Source of the DNA: a bacterium
Lineage (GTDB): Bacteria; Bacteroidota; Bacteroidia; Cytophagales; Cyclobacteriaceae
Assembly (NCBI GenBank): GCA_024743255.1
Contig: JANSWY010000039.1
Span: forward strand, 1 to 41,430
DNA: 41,430 nucleotides
Direction: 5' to 3'
Shown here piece by piece: positions 17,785-26,482 of this stretch (its first letter is position 1; each line of letters opens with the position of its first letter). The notes under the pieces are model-generated. The model was not told the origin of the DNA and made no database searches. It was given only the letters and a program-made list of their open reading frames with translations. The translations under genes and the position numbers were made by a program.

Positions 17785-17819
17785 AAATCCCTGATAATGA
17801 TAAGTTGTCAGGGATTTTT
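17785..17819 (+). terminator. Strong + strand terminator at the right edge of the element
   Basis: AAATCCCTGA (17785-17794) pairs fully with TCAGGGATTT (17808-17817); three more inner pairs are possible. TTTTT and ATTTTT follow. No + strand gene ends nearby on the left within the element. It would fit as the original terminator of the DUF3857 gene that ends at 11652. The rest of the ~336-base gap 17628-17963 holds the inverted repeat above, a small GGGTTCGGCCC hairpin at 17765-17775 and nothing else that I can support. Confidence 0.8.
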
Positions 17820-17963
17820 ATTTTTGCTCTACTTCATTAATGATTCAACACCCATCTAAGCCAAATACTCGTACGCATACCGTATCTGTACCTCTTAAAG
17901 CCACTTTTTATCAACTCCATCGAAACTCATGCCGTAACATTGGCAAATCAAAAAAATGAAATT

Positions 17964-18656
17964 ATGAGTTTTCGACATTTACTTTTATCACTTGTAGCAC
18001 TAGCGACTTTTTATTTAGGACAAGCACAGGAGAAGACCATCTCTTTGAAGAAGGGAGAAGCTCTGGATTTGCTTTTGTTAAATACCAACAAAGAAGCAGT
18101 TGAGGAACGCGAAGAATACTTTTCAAAAGCTGTGGCTGTAGCTCAAAAATGGGGATACGTTCCGCAGTATTCCAGTAGATTGAAAAATCCACCAACACAA
18201 GGAAACTACTGGCCTGCAGTGTTTATTCTCGCTAAATGGACTGACTATGAAAATCGTGTGAAATTCACAGAAGATATCCTTCAGGAATACCCTCAGTTTC
18301 ATGAGAGAAGAAGAACTATTTGGACCACTTTTAATCTAACCTACTGGAAGGTTGAAAAAGATCAGGAGATCACGATTAACCCGGACAAATTTTATGTTGC
18401 AACTTCATATTGGAGTGGTGATATAGATGATTTTAGGGAATTTAAGTCTGCCTGGAGTAAGGATTTAGGGAAGCAAGGAGGAAAAATAGTATTGGAACTA
18501 CAAGAAGGGGAATCTCCATACGGGTACTACTACAATCCTGAGTTTTTTACCATTACTGAGTGGGATAGTCAAGAAACTTTTGAGAAGTTTTATCAGAAGA
18601 ATCTTTCAATGGATCACACGGGAGTAAAGCATGTGAACCAGTTTATTCTTCAATAG
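17964..18656 (+). CDS. Exported protein with tandem alpha/beta-barrel (ABM/ferredoxin-like) domains, function unknown
   Basis: 230 residues from the ATG at 17964; the frame extends upstream only to a TTG at 17940. The signal peptide MSFRHLLLSLVALATFYLGQ is cut near AQE. Residues ~45-130 and ~150-228 look like two repeats of a dimeric alpha/beta-barrel fold: a strand with W (NYWPAVFILAKWTD; KFYVATSYWSGD), a helix, then closing strands (YYNPEFFTITEWDSQETFEKFY). Such folds bind small hydrophobic molecules or act as monooxygenase-like enzymes; none of their known catalytic residues can be assigned here. It lies 30 bases before the AraC-type regulator and may share its transcript. Confidence 0.6.
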   Translation: MSFRHLLLSLVALATFYLGQAQEKTISLKKGEALDLLLLNTNKEAVEEREEYFSKAVAVAQKWGYVPQYSSRLKNPPTQGNYWPAVFILAKWTDYENRVKFTEDILQEYPQFHERRRTIWTTFNLTYWKVEKDQEITINPDKFYVATSYWSGDIDDFREFKSAWSKDLGKQGGKIVLELQEGESPYGYYYNPEFFTITEWDSQETFEKFYQKNLSMDHTGVKHVNQFILQ

Positions 18657-18686
18657 TTTGATCTATTAATTAGCATATTTGTACCA

Positions 18687-19793
18687 ATGGAAGTTTTCCT
18701 AAATCAACTGGTTTATTTTGCTTTCTTACAAAGTTTGTTCTTGCTTGTGATCTACACATTTTCAAGCAAAATCAGAGCTTCTATTAACCCTTACCTTTTA
18801 GTATTGGTGGTAGTAATGATGATTGGACTTCTTGGAAGGATATGGATATTTACTTTTGATGGTATTCAAAGGTTATACAGCCTTGCAGAGTATTCCGTAT
18901 TTCTATTTGGTGCAACCGTTTATCTCTTTACAAAAAGCTCACTTTCTGATAGGAATAGTTTCACGGTTAAAGACTTGATTCACTATATCCCAGGAATAGT
19001 TTATGCTATTGTGGTTTCGTATTACTATGTTTTTGCACCCAGGGAGCTAATTAATCAAAGGTTTGAAAGTGGAGAGTTATTCCGTGTTGTAATTGTGTTT
19101 ATGGGAACCGGGTTAATAGTCAATTTTACCTATTGGTTTAAAGCTGTTCAGTTATTTCTCGAGAGGAAAAAATTGCTATCCCATGAATCAAGTTATTCAG
19201 TCAAATTTGGCTTCTTTCAGAACTTCCTGATAGCAGTTGGATTGTGCCTTCTTTGTTGGTTAACCATATACATCATTGGAATTATCGGTGAGAGTTGGAT
19301 AGAGAGGGAAGCAAGACCTTTTATATGGTTAGCAATCGGGTTTCTCATTTTGTTTATTTCATTCTATACCATCAAAGAACCGGAATTATTCAAAGCATCA
19401 AATCAGCTCCCTTCAGCAAAATATGCTCAATCCAAACTTACCGGTACGGAGCTGGAAAAACTTAAACTTCAGCTCGAAACGCTGATGGAAGAAAAGAAGC
19501 CATACCTCAACAGAAGTTTGATGAAATCTGATCTGGCAGATATGCTGGGAGTTAATAAGCCAGATGTGGCAAGGTTACTCAATGAGAAAATTGGAATGAA
19601 CTTCTTTGAGTATATCAATTATTTCAGGATCAAAGAGTTTATTGAACTTGCAAAAATGGATAAAACCAAAAACCTGACGTTCTTCGGAATAGCTCAGGAA
19701 GCGGGTTTTAATTCCAAAACAACATTCAACAAATCATTTAAGAAAATTATGGGGACATCTCCGAGTGAATACTTTTCTAGAGAAGTCGTCTGA
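18687..19793 (+). CDS. Membrane-bound AraC-family transcriptional regulator
   Basis: 368 residues. The first ~235 contain seven hydrophobic segments (for example YLLVLVVVMMIGLLGRIWIF, FLIAVGLCLLCWLTIYIIGI, WLAIGFLILFISFYTI), so the sensor half is in the inner membrane. Residues ~265-365 are an AraC/XylS DNA-binding domain with two HTH motifs: LMKSDLADMLGVNKPDVARL, then FFGIAQEAGFNSKTTFNKSF and the usual GTSPSEYF end. This seven-helix plus AraC design is common in Bacteroidota, where the gene often controls an adjacent transporter or receptor. The next gene, 62 bases on, encodes a TonB-dependent receptor and is the obvious target candidate. Confidence 0.88.
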   Translation: MEVFLNQLVYFAFLQSLFLLVIYTFSSKIRASINPYLLVLVVVMMIGLLGRIWIFTFDGIQRLYSLAEYSVFLFGATVYLFTKSSLSDRNSFTVKDLIHYIPGIVYAIVVSYYYVFAPRELINQRFESGELFRVVIVFMGTGLIVNFTYWFKAVQLFLERKKLLSHESSYSVKFGFFQNFLIAVGLCLLCWLTIYIIGIIGESWIEREARPFIWLAIGFLILFISFYTIKEPELFKASNQLPSAKYAQSKLTGTELEKLKLQLETLMEEKKPYLNRSLMKSDLADMLGVNKPDVARLLNEKIGMNFFEYINYFRIKEFIELAKMDKTKNLTFFGIAQEAGFNSKTTFNKSFKKIMGTSPSEYFSREVV

Positions 19794-19855
19794 GACTTGA
19801 CTCCATATAATCTCACCTAACTAATCAGTAAAACTTACTTATTAACAGAATTACT

Positions 19856-22258
19856 ATGAATAAAAATATACTTTATTTGGTGATACTGCTTGGCTTTTTA
19901 GTTGCGGTTTCTCCATCAATTGCACAGAACCAAAAGCTTGAAAAGGGCAAAGCCACCATTTTTGGAAAGGTTATGGATGGTAATTTAAATGAGCCAATTC
20001 CATTTGCAACAGTAATGGTGACGCCTGCTGAAAATGAAGATCTTGTAACCGGACAAATAACTAATGATCAAGGTCTTTTTCAGATCAAGGATGTTCCTTC
20101 CGGTTTGGTAATTGTCGAAATTCAATTCGTTGGTTATAAAAGTGTCTCGAGAGAGATTCGGATAGACAAAGGAAATACCAAATTAGATCTGGGTACTATT
20201 CTAATGTATGATGATGTGGAGATTCTGGATGCAGTTGAAGTCACCGCGGAAAGATCAACCATTGAGCAAAAGGTGGATAGAAAGATCATCAATATCGGAA
20301 AGGATCTGGCAACCACTGGTCCAACAGCTGCTGATTTAATGGTAAACATTCCTTCGGTTAACGTTGACCAGGACGGTGGAATTTCGATGCGAGGGAATGA
20401 TAATGTATTGGTATTAGTGGATGGAAAACCAACTAACCAAAACGCTACTCAGCTATTGGAGTCGATCCCATCCGGTTCCATTAAGAGTATAGAGTTGATC
20501 ACAAACCCTTCAGCTAAATATGTACCCGATGGAATGAGTGGTATCATCAATATTATCCTCCATAAGAATACCAATCTTGGCTTCAACGGGAAAGTAAATG
20601 CCGGACTCACAATTGGTGAGGAGCTGAGACGGAATGCCGCAATTGATTTGAATTACAGAACTCAGAAAATCAATTTCTTTCTCAATTATGCCAATACTGA
20701 TGGACCAATGCCAACATGGGGAACAATTGATAGATTCTCTGACAACTCTAATGAGGTCTGGTTTTCCTTGAATGATCGTACTTCTCACTTAGTTAAAACG
20801 GGATTGGATTTCGATTTAAGCTCTTCAACCGTAGTTTCAGTTTATTCGATTTTCAATGATTTTAAAAATCAGGCTTTTAGATCTACAGATATTATTTATC
20901 CGGAACCAGGAACACTGGATTTTGGTCAGGAATACAGTAGTGAGGTTGATAATGTAACAAAGACTTTCAATTTCGACATTAAGCATAAGTTCAATGAGAA
21001 CAGTGCACTGGAATTGGAAGTAGACCACAGTATTTTTGAAGGAAACGAATCAGCTGATTTTGAATTCTACGGGGATGCTTTTGATTTAGATGAAGCAATT
21101 GAGTTGATCAGCAATAATCGTGATAACACAACTATTAATCTGGATTTTGAAAACAGTTTCGGATCAAATAAGAGGCTGGAGCTTGGATTAGAGGCGAGAA
21201 TTCAACGAACCAATAATGATTATTCAACTACCAACCCAAACTTCAATAATTCCATTTATGCTCTAAACAGAGATATTTATGCCGGTTATTTCACCTTTAG
21301 TCATAAGTTGGGAAAGTGGTCATATCAATTGGGAGCAAGGTTTGAGGACTTTGATCAGCGAAGTGACTTTGGTGAGGATGGAAGTGAAAGTGTTCAATAT
21401 AATGATGTGATCCGCTCCGTTTATCCATCCGCATTTCTGACCTATACGCCTAATCCTGAATCACGAAAGGACGCTATTAATTTCAGTGTAAGCAGAAGAG
21501 TAGATCGACCAAATATCAATCAGCTAAATCCGATGCGTGCGTGGAGCTCCGCAAGAATTACCAATGTTGGAAACCCATCACTTATACCACAGTTTACTAA
21601 TTCCGTAGAGGTTAATTATACCAGGCAGCTTGAAAAAGGTAGTGTCACATCAGGTGTTTTTTACAGAAGAATATTTGATGAAATCACTCGATTTGGATTC
21701 AACGATGAGGAAAACCCTGGAAATATTTTATTCTCTTACGACAATTATCAAAACAATTCCGCATACGGATTTGAGCTTTCTGGTAATTTTCAAATCACAT
21801 CGAAGTGGGGCTTCAACTCAAGTTTTGATATCTACTCACAAACACAACGAGGTGTAGCGCAAGATGAATTTCGGGAAGTACAAAATGTGATTTACAACTT
21901 TCGGACTAATCACAGTTTCAAGGCAAGCAAGAAATTGACATTTCAATTAATTGGTCTGTACAGAGGAGGAAATACTAATCTACAGTACAGAACATTGTCT
22001 TTCTATTTTGTCAACATAGGTGCACGATATCAGCTGTTTAAAGGGAAAGGTGCCTTGAGCGTGAATTTCAACGACGTTTTTCATACTCAAAGGTTTGCAT
22101 TTAGTGGTGAACGCCCTGTATCACAAGAAGGGAATTACAACTGGGATAGCCAGACTCTGTTTGTTGGTTACTCTCACAAATTCGGTAAAAGCAAAAAGCG
22201 ATCTCCTAAAAGAAAGAAAAGAGATAATAATGAGAAGAAAAGTGTAGGAGGTTTCTAA
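19856..22258 (+). CDS. TonB-dependent receptor family outer-membrane protein
   Basis: 800 residues. Signal peptide ~1-24 (LVILLGFLVAVSPSIAQ). A carboxypeptidase-regulatory-like beta-sandwich at ~34-115 (IFGKVMDGNLNEPIPFATV), a plug at ~140-230 (GGISMRGNDNVLVLVDGKP, GMSGIINIILHKN), then a ~550-residue beta-barrel (OMP_b-brl_3-like). The barrel ends with GYSHKFG, followed by an unusual ~20-residue basic tail rich in Lys and Arg that would face the periplasm. It has no SusD partner, so the ligand may be a peptide, metal complex or other small molecule; the sequence does not say. It is convergent with the racemase gene, with only 13 bases between the stops and no terminator visible. Confidence 0.9.
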   Translation: MNKNILYLVILLGFLVAVSPSIAQNQKLEKGKATIFGKVMDGNLNEPIPFATVMVTPAENEDLVTGQITNDQGLFQIKDVPSGLVIVEIQFVGYKSVSREIRIDKGNTKLDLGTILMYDDVEILDAVEVTAERSTIEQKVDRKIINIGKDLATTGPTAADLMVNIPSVNVDQDGGISMRGNDNVLVLVDGKPTNQNATQLLESIPSGSIKSIELITNPSAKYVPDGMSGIINIILHKNTNLGFNGKVNAGLTIGEELRRNAAIDLNYRTQKINFFLNYANTDGPMPTWGTIDRFSDNSNEVWFSLNDRTSHLVKTGLDFDLSSSTVVSVYSIFNDFKNQAFRSTDIIYPEPGTLDFGQEYSSEVDNVTKTFNFDIKHKFNENSALELEVDHSIFEGNESADFEFYGDAFDLDEAIELISNNRDNTTINLDFENSFGSNKRLELGLEARIQRTNNDYSTTNPNFNNSIYALNRDIYAGYFTFSHKLGKWSYQLGARFEDFDQRSDFGEDGSESVQYNDVIRSVYPSAFLTYTPNPESRKDAINFSVSRRVDRPNINQLNPMRAWSSARITNVGNPSLIPQFTNSVEVNYTRQLEKGSVTSGVFYRRIFDEITRFGFNDEENPGNILFSYDNYQNNSAYGFELSGNFQITSKWGFNSSFDIYSQTQRGVAQDEFREVQNVIYNFRTNHSFKASKKLTFQLIGLYRGGNTNLQYRTLSFYFVNIGARYQLFKGKGALSVNFNDVFHTQRFAFSGERPVSQEGNYNWDSQTLFVGYSHKFGKSKKRSPKRKKRDNNEKKSVGGF

Positions 22259-22271
22259 AGAAGCTGTTCAA

Positions 22272-23048
22272 TTATAAGAGTACTGAGCCGGTTTTGTTGA
22301 GTCCTGGACCAACTGAAATCGGCTCTGGTATTTCCAGATCAAATGCTGCAAAAGTGGAGGCAGCCATCAATCTGACATCTCCAGAAGTAACAAACGATGA
22401 TTTGCCTTCATTCTTTTGAATAATTCCTGATTTGATGAGTTCCCCGAAAACATCTCTGATTGGGTCAATGAGTTGAACATTTCCGTTCATAAAAATCCTA
22501 ATTTGCTTACTAAGTACAGGATAATGAGTGCAAGCAAGCAACAACCCATCTACATTTTTAATTGGATGCAAAATCGATTGAAGAACTGATTCAAGATAAC
22601 CTCCGTTCACTTCACCTCTTTCTATTAGAATCGATAATTCCTGAGCTATTCTTTGTTTTACTTCAATATTTTTTTCTTTCAAGTAGTTGCGATAAATGCC
22701 ACTTCTTATGGTTCTTTCACCTCCAATAATGGCAATGTTCTTAAGCCCGGTTTTTAATGTAGCATCTACAGTTATATCAGTAATAGCGATCACATTTTTG
22801 TCTGAAGATCTAATAGCTGTACTTGCACTGTGGCATGCTACAGCTATATGCTCACACCCTTGTTCAAACATGAAATCCAGAACTTCGTTTACCCTAGACC
22901 GAAGATCAACTTTGCTAAGTTTACCATATGGTATATATCCGGAATCTGAAAAGTAGAAAATCGGATAGTCGGGGTACTTTTCTAATATCAGTTTTGTAAG
23001 CCCCATTCCGCCAATACCATAGTCTAGTATGCCTAGTGGATAGCTCAT
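22272..23048 (-). CDS. Divergent glutamate/aspartate racemase-family protein
   Basis: 258 residues with the double alpha/beta layout of MurI: LGILDYGIGGMG (D9), YIPYG, VACHSAS (Cys72) and LLACTHYPVLS (Cys173, His175). The two catalytic cysteines and the Asp are present, but the usual DSG and CNTAS boxes read DYG and CHSAS. This suggests a specialised racemase, or a weakened MurI, and not the standard housekeeping enzyme; a second MurI elsewhere in the genome is likely. It is the last gene of a five-gene overlapping operon, overlapping the methyltransferase gene by 4 bases, which links it to envelope or peptide-related work. Confidence 0.75.
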   Translation of the reverse strand: MSYPLGILDYGIGGMGLTKLILEKYPDYPIFYFSDSGYIPYGKLSKVDLRSRVNEVLDFMFEQGCEHIAVACHSASTAIRSSDKNVIAITDITVDATLKTGLKNIAIIGGERTIRSGIYRNYLKEKNIEVKQRIAQELSILIERGEVNGGYLESVLQSILHPIKNVDGLLLACTHYPVLSKQIRIFMNGNVQLIDPIRDVFGELIKSGIIQKNEGKSSFVTSGDVRLMAASTFAAFDLEIPEPISVGPGLNKTGSVLL

Positions 23049-24346
23049 GGATAGGAAAGTTCATTGTTGGTCACATTATCCATATTAACAGAATCAAATG
23101 CGATGATTCTTGAATTCATTCCAATATTGATCACCTCAACTTTTCTTCCAGGGAATCTACTTTCCAGGTACCACTTCATTTCGTGTTGCGATCGAATTGG
23201 ATTGTATTTGAGCATCTTTGCCCAGTCGGGATGCCTGACTAGTTTTGTTAGGGCTGAGTAAAAGGCTTTGTTTTGATACCTGTCCAGGTAATGTTTGAAT
23301 TTGCTCAACAGAAAGAATGGGAATTCGCTCCATTTTACAGGAGCTGTCACCATGTCAACAATCAATAGTTTTCCCTCTTTCTTCAATACTCTTGTAATCT
23401 CTTTCATAATCGGATCCCAATCCAGATACCGAAATGAAAGTAAAGAGATGACAACATCAAATTGATTCTCTTCAAAAGGTAATTGAGGTCCAGAAATCGG
23501 TTTGAATGAAATATGGTCATTCTTTTCATGAGTACTTTCTGCATGCTTTAATAGAGTATTAGAAACATCTACACCTATTCCTCTTTCTATCTTATTGCTC
23601 AATGCCTTTAGGAGAGCACCATTCCCACATCCGATATCTAATACATTTCCAGATTGATCAGGCAGATGTTTCACAATCCAACTGTACTCATCTTTTCTAA
23701 CTGTGATATCCTTAAAAGTTTCTGCATATAGGTCAGCGACAGAATTATAGGTGGAATCAACACTGGTATTTCTTTCATCAAACTCTTTCAGTGGCTCAGC
23801 TTCCATTTTGCCAATTAACTTCTTGAATGAAGCGATACGTCCATGAGACTTATTGCCCGGACAACCAAATGTATAAAGAGGATCTCCATCTTTTAACTTG
23901 CCAGGAAGCTTATACCTGTCTTTCCTGGATGAAAATGTCGTGTACCAGTGATATCCAAAGGTTTTCACATTCTGAACCCTTGAGAAATATGGAGCAAACC
24001 AACGAGCAGACCTGCAACAATGAAAAGTAGCCGTAGAATGCTCATTGAATGGAATATTAATTTCTTTTAGCTCAAACGGGCTGAATTGTTCTGGAAATGC
24101 TACAGTTCCAAACATTGGTCCGTACATTCCGGAATGGCCAATAAAATGGAACTCATCAATCGTCTTTCCTTCAGATTCAATACCTCTAAACAGGTCCATC
24201 AATTCTCTTTTTGACTCAATCGCATGACATCTTATTTCAGAATTTGTATTCTGTAATTCAGAAACCATGGTTTTCGCTACTCTTGCGAATTTGGAGCCTC
24301 CTTTTCTGTAAAGGGTGGTATATGTGATGAGAATTAGTTTTTCCAT
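23045..24346 (-). CDS. Fusion: possible clan-CD (caspase-like) domain plus SAM-dependent methyltransferase
   Basis: 433 residues in two parts. The N-terminal ~185 residues start with a Rossmann-like strand (KLILITYTTLY). They carry His71 at a strand end (FHFIGHSGMYGPMF) and Cys110-Cys111 at the next (TFHCCRSARWFAPY), the His/Cys spacing and context of caspase, CHAT and DUF4347-like proteins. This is a motif-level guess. From ~200 on is a class I methyltransferase: motif I NVLDIGCGNGALL at 234-246, GIGVDVS for SAM ribose binding, FDVVISLLSFRYLDW for motif IV, and LKKEGKLLIVDMV. No membrane segment. The methyl acceptor is unknown. It overlaps both neighbours (13 and 4 bases), so it is translated together with the GT-C-like and racemase genes. 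Confidence 0.7.
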   Translation of the reverse strand: MEKLILITYTTLYRKGGSKFARVAKTMVSELQNTNSEIRCHAIESKRELMDLFRGIESEGKTIDEFHFIGHSGMYGPMFGTVAFPEQFSPFELKEINIPFNEHSTATFHCCRSARWFAPYFSRVQNVKTFGYHWYTTFSSRKDRYKLPGKLKDGDPLYTFGCPGNKSHGRIASFKKLIGKMEAEPLKEFDERNTSVDSTYNSVADLYAETFKDITVRKDEYSWIVKHLPDQSGNVLDIGCGNGALLKALSNKIERGIGVDVSNTLLKHAESTHEKNDHISFKPISGPQLPFEENQFDVVISLLSFRYLDWDPIMKEITRVLKKEGKLLIVDMVTAPVKWSEFPFFLLSKFKHYLDRYQNKAFYSALTKLVRHPDWAKMLKYNPIRSQHEMKWYLESRFPGRKVEVINIGMNSRIIAFDSVNMDNVTNNELSYP

Positions 24347-25776
24347 TTATTTAGTTTCCCCCTGGTCAAATATAACGGCCTGTTTTCAATTGGATTTCCC
24401 TCTGAAGCAATCTTATTCATTAATTTATGGTCTTTTGCTTGTGCTATTTTGAGAATGAACTTATTCCAAGTCTCTTCTGGTATCGCATAGTATCCCAATG
24501 AGAGTTTATTTAATGATGCCATCTCATCCAGGTTTAGATGCTTCTTAAAATCGAAATATTCTATTCCATTCACTATTCTCAGGATCCTTGAATGGTTTGC
24601 ATTGTGTGGAGGAGACCAGTTCAATGCATCGAAATCAGTTTTGTAAATAATCATCTCTGCCAATGATTTCCTGGCGATCACAATTGGGTAATCGTCAGTA
24701 GAGTAATCAGTCGTTAGACGATTTGCGATTAGTTCAAACTGTTGGTTGGGAGGGTCTAATTGTGATTTGTAAGACTGCATCGAAAATAGACTCAAGATCA
24801 GTAGGAGACCTGATAGAAATGAAATAGCCCCTTGATTCAAATCAATCTCCATTACGATCAAAATCAAAAGAAAAGCAGGTGCAAGAAGAAATAGCCTGAA
24901 TCCCAGACTTCCAGCCTCAAACACATAAAATGGGAATAGTAATATCAAACTAGTCGATAATAACAGAATCCTTTTTGGATTAAGTGAGTGACCGACAATT
25001 ATTTTTTGAAATAAAATGATCCCTATGATGATTGAAATAAGGATCAATTCCAGACGCCATAAGGTATCAAGCTCTAATGTATTATTGAAGGAAAGAAGTG
25101 AAAACTGAGGTACTACTTGAAATTGGCCTGTTAATCGTTCAAAATCACTGATATGTAGAATGCCGGGTAGTAGAGAAAGTCCTACTGTTACCATTACAAC
25201 TGGTATAACAATCTTCAAGGAAACATGTCGAATCATTGTTATCCCAAAAAGAACTAATGCAAGAAGTCCGGTAACTCTATGAGTGAGAAGGGACAGGATT
25301 ATGAATAAAAATGTCAATGTCTGATTCTTGGTAAGAAGCCCTTTTATCATCAGAATTAGAAATATCAGACCCAATGTGTTTTTAGGGAATTGAAGAAGAA
25401 AATAAGTGCAAGTTGGACTAAAAATCAGGAATATAGGAACCAAAATAGAAATGAGCTTTGGAGTAATGGCTCGAGTTAGATGATAACTACTCCAAATTAA
25501 GATTCCACCTAAAAGAGCTGTTCCAAACTTATGGCCAAACTCATAATCTGGAATAAAGAAATGAATAAAGCCAAAATATGGATAGATCAAGGAATAGTCC
25601 AGCGACTGCAAATGGCCATGAGTAAACCAAGAATGAATTTGCATTACATAGTAATATCCATCCCAACCATTCACATACTCTGATTGCAATGAAATAAAGA
25701 GAATTCGAGAAAATCCCAGGATTAAACAGAAAAATCCAATCCAGGTTGATCTGTTATTTTCGGAATTCCAGGCCAT
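24334..25776 (-). CDS. Polytopic membrane protein, GT-C glycosyltransferase-like
   Basis: 480 residues with about eleven hydrophobic segments, the first at ~11-30. The first outer loop holds EYVNGWDGYYYVMQIHSWF, with Asp39 where GT-C enzymes (PMT, ArnT and STT3 relatives) keep their catalytic acidic residue, followed by the usual loop with Leu/Tyr/Pro (LDYSLIYPYFGFIHFF). The C-terminal ~120 residues are soluble and should lie outside the membrane. GT-C enzymes move a sugar from a polyprenyl-phosphate donor to an acceptor on the periplasmic side. The gene overlaps the amidase gene by 23 bases and the methyltransferase gene by 13. Function by family is plausible but unproven; donor and acceptor are unknown. 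Confidence 0.6.
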   Translation of the reverse strand: MAWNSENNRSTWIGFFCLILGFSRILFISLQSEYVNGWDGYYYVMQIHSWFTHGHLQSLDYSLIYPYFGFIHFFIPDYEFGHKFGTALLGGILIWSSYHLTRAITPKLISILVPIFLIFSPTCTYFLLQFPKNTLGLIFLILMIKGLLTKNQTLTFLFIILSLLTHRVTGLLALVLFGITMIRHVSLKIVIPVVMVTVGLSLLPGILHISDFERLTGQFQVVPQFSLLSFNNTLELDTLWRLELILISIIIGIILFQKIIVGHSLNPKRILLLSTSLILLFPFYVFEAGSLGFRLFLLAPAFLLILIVMEIDLNQGAISFLSGLLLILSLFSMQSYKSQLDPPNQQFELIANRLTTDYSTDDYPIVIARKSLAEMIIYKTDFDALNWSPPHNANHSRILRIVNGIEYFDFKKHLNLDEMASLNKLSLGYYAIPEETWNKFILKIAQAKDHKLMNKIASEGNPIENRPLYLTRGKLNKWKN

Positions 25777-26482
25777 ATAAGCTGTCTAAGTTTTGACGTA
25801 AATCTTGCATAAACTTCTGGCCCGGGTCTGGTTTGTCATAAGGGGCATAGGTGGAGTCCAGAGATTTGTAGAATTTGGTGTGCTCCAATGAATCAATATT
25901 ATATTCATCATGGCCAATTAAGTAATTGATTGAGGGGTATTTGGATTTTAGAAAGTTTACCAGTTTGGTGTTGCTTTCAAGTTGGCTTCCTGTCAGTTCT
26001 GATTCATCAAGAGCAACATTTTCAATTCCAATACTTACATGATTGTACCCGATGATATGACGAGCTATTAGTGTATCTGGAAGCAGACTATAGATATCAC
26101 CATTCTTATCGATTACATAATGAATACTCACATTCAATTTGCTGTAGGAACCAATGTAAGATCGATTACTTGATAGTTCATCCTTTTTGAAAAGATTCAA
26201 AGTGCTTTCTAATGTGGGAATCGCTGTGAAATGTATCACCACCATGTCTGGATTCATGAGCCTAATATCATCTAGTCCGTAGTACTTCTCACAGTATAAC
26301 TTGCTTAACTCTATCTTCTTCTCCGATAAAATAGGAAAGGTGTCTACACTTATATGAGGAAGTTTTGCCTTCTCTTGAATGACCTTTTGTTCCTGTGGTA
26401 CTGCACATCCAGCAAAAACAAAAATCAGTAAACTAAGACTCCAGTGACTTAATGAATTCTGCATTGTACTTTTCGGTCTCAT
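25754..26482 (-). CDS. Lipoprotein N-acetylmuramoyl-L-alanine amidase (amidase_2 family)
   Basis: 242 residues. A lipoprotein signal with lipobox FAGC (Cys26) favours the ATG at 26482, whose Arg and Lys supply the charged N-region; a Met at 26464 lacks them. The amidase_2 core shows His84 (VVIHFT), HYVIDKNGDIYSLLPD, GYNHVSIGIEN, His191 in LIGHDEYN, and Asp219 in KPDPGQKF. His84, His191 and Asp219 match the zinc ligands of AmpD-type enzymes, with a longer spacer before the Asp. It would cut the muramoyl-peptide bond of cell-wall fragments from a membrane-anchored position. It overlaps the upstream YARHG gene by 50 bases and the downstream gene by 23. Confidence 0.85.
   Translation of the reverse strand: MRPKSTMQNSLSHWSLSLLIFVFAGCAVPQEQKVIQEKAKLPHISVDTFPILSEKKIELSKLYCEKYYGLDDIRLMNPDMVVIHFTAIPTLESTLNLFKKDELSSNRSYIGSYSKLNVSIHYVIDKNGDIYSLLPDTLIARHIIGYNHVSIGIENVALDESELTGSQLESNTKLVNFLKSKYPSINYLIGHDEYNIDSLEHTKFYKSLDSTYAPYDKPDPGQKFMQDLRQNLDSLYGLEFRK

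Noticed and set aside
17755-17785. tRNA-like GGGTTCGGCCC sequence near the element end, as if the integrase had used a tRNA gene
   Set aside because: The bases around it do not form a T arm with a matching acceptor stem, and no cloverleaf can be built upstream. It is better seen as a small hairpin before the terminator.
11684-17867. ATTTGGCTT at the left end and AAGCCAAAT at ~17858 as terminal inverted repeats of the element
   Set aside because: A 9-base match is expected fairly often by chance in AT-rich flanks of this size, and a tyrosine recombinase element needs direct, not inverted, end repeats.
22272-23048. Housekeeping murI as a plain call
   Set aside because: The DSG and CNTAS boxes are altered and the gene is embedded in a specialised operon, so only racemase family membership is claimed.
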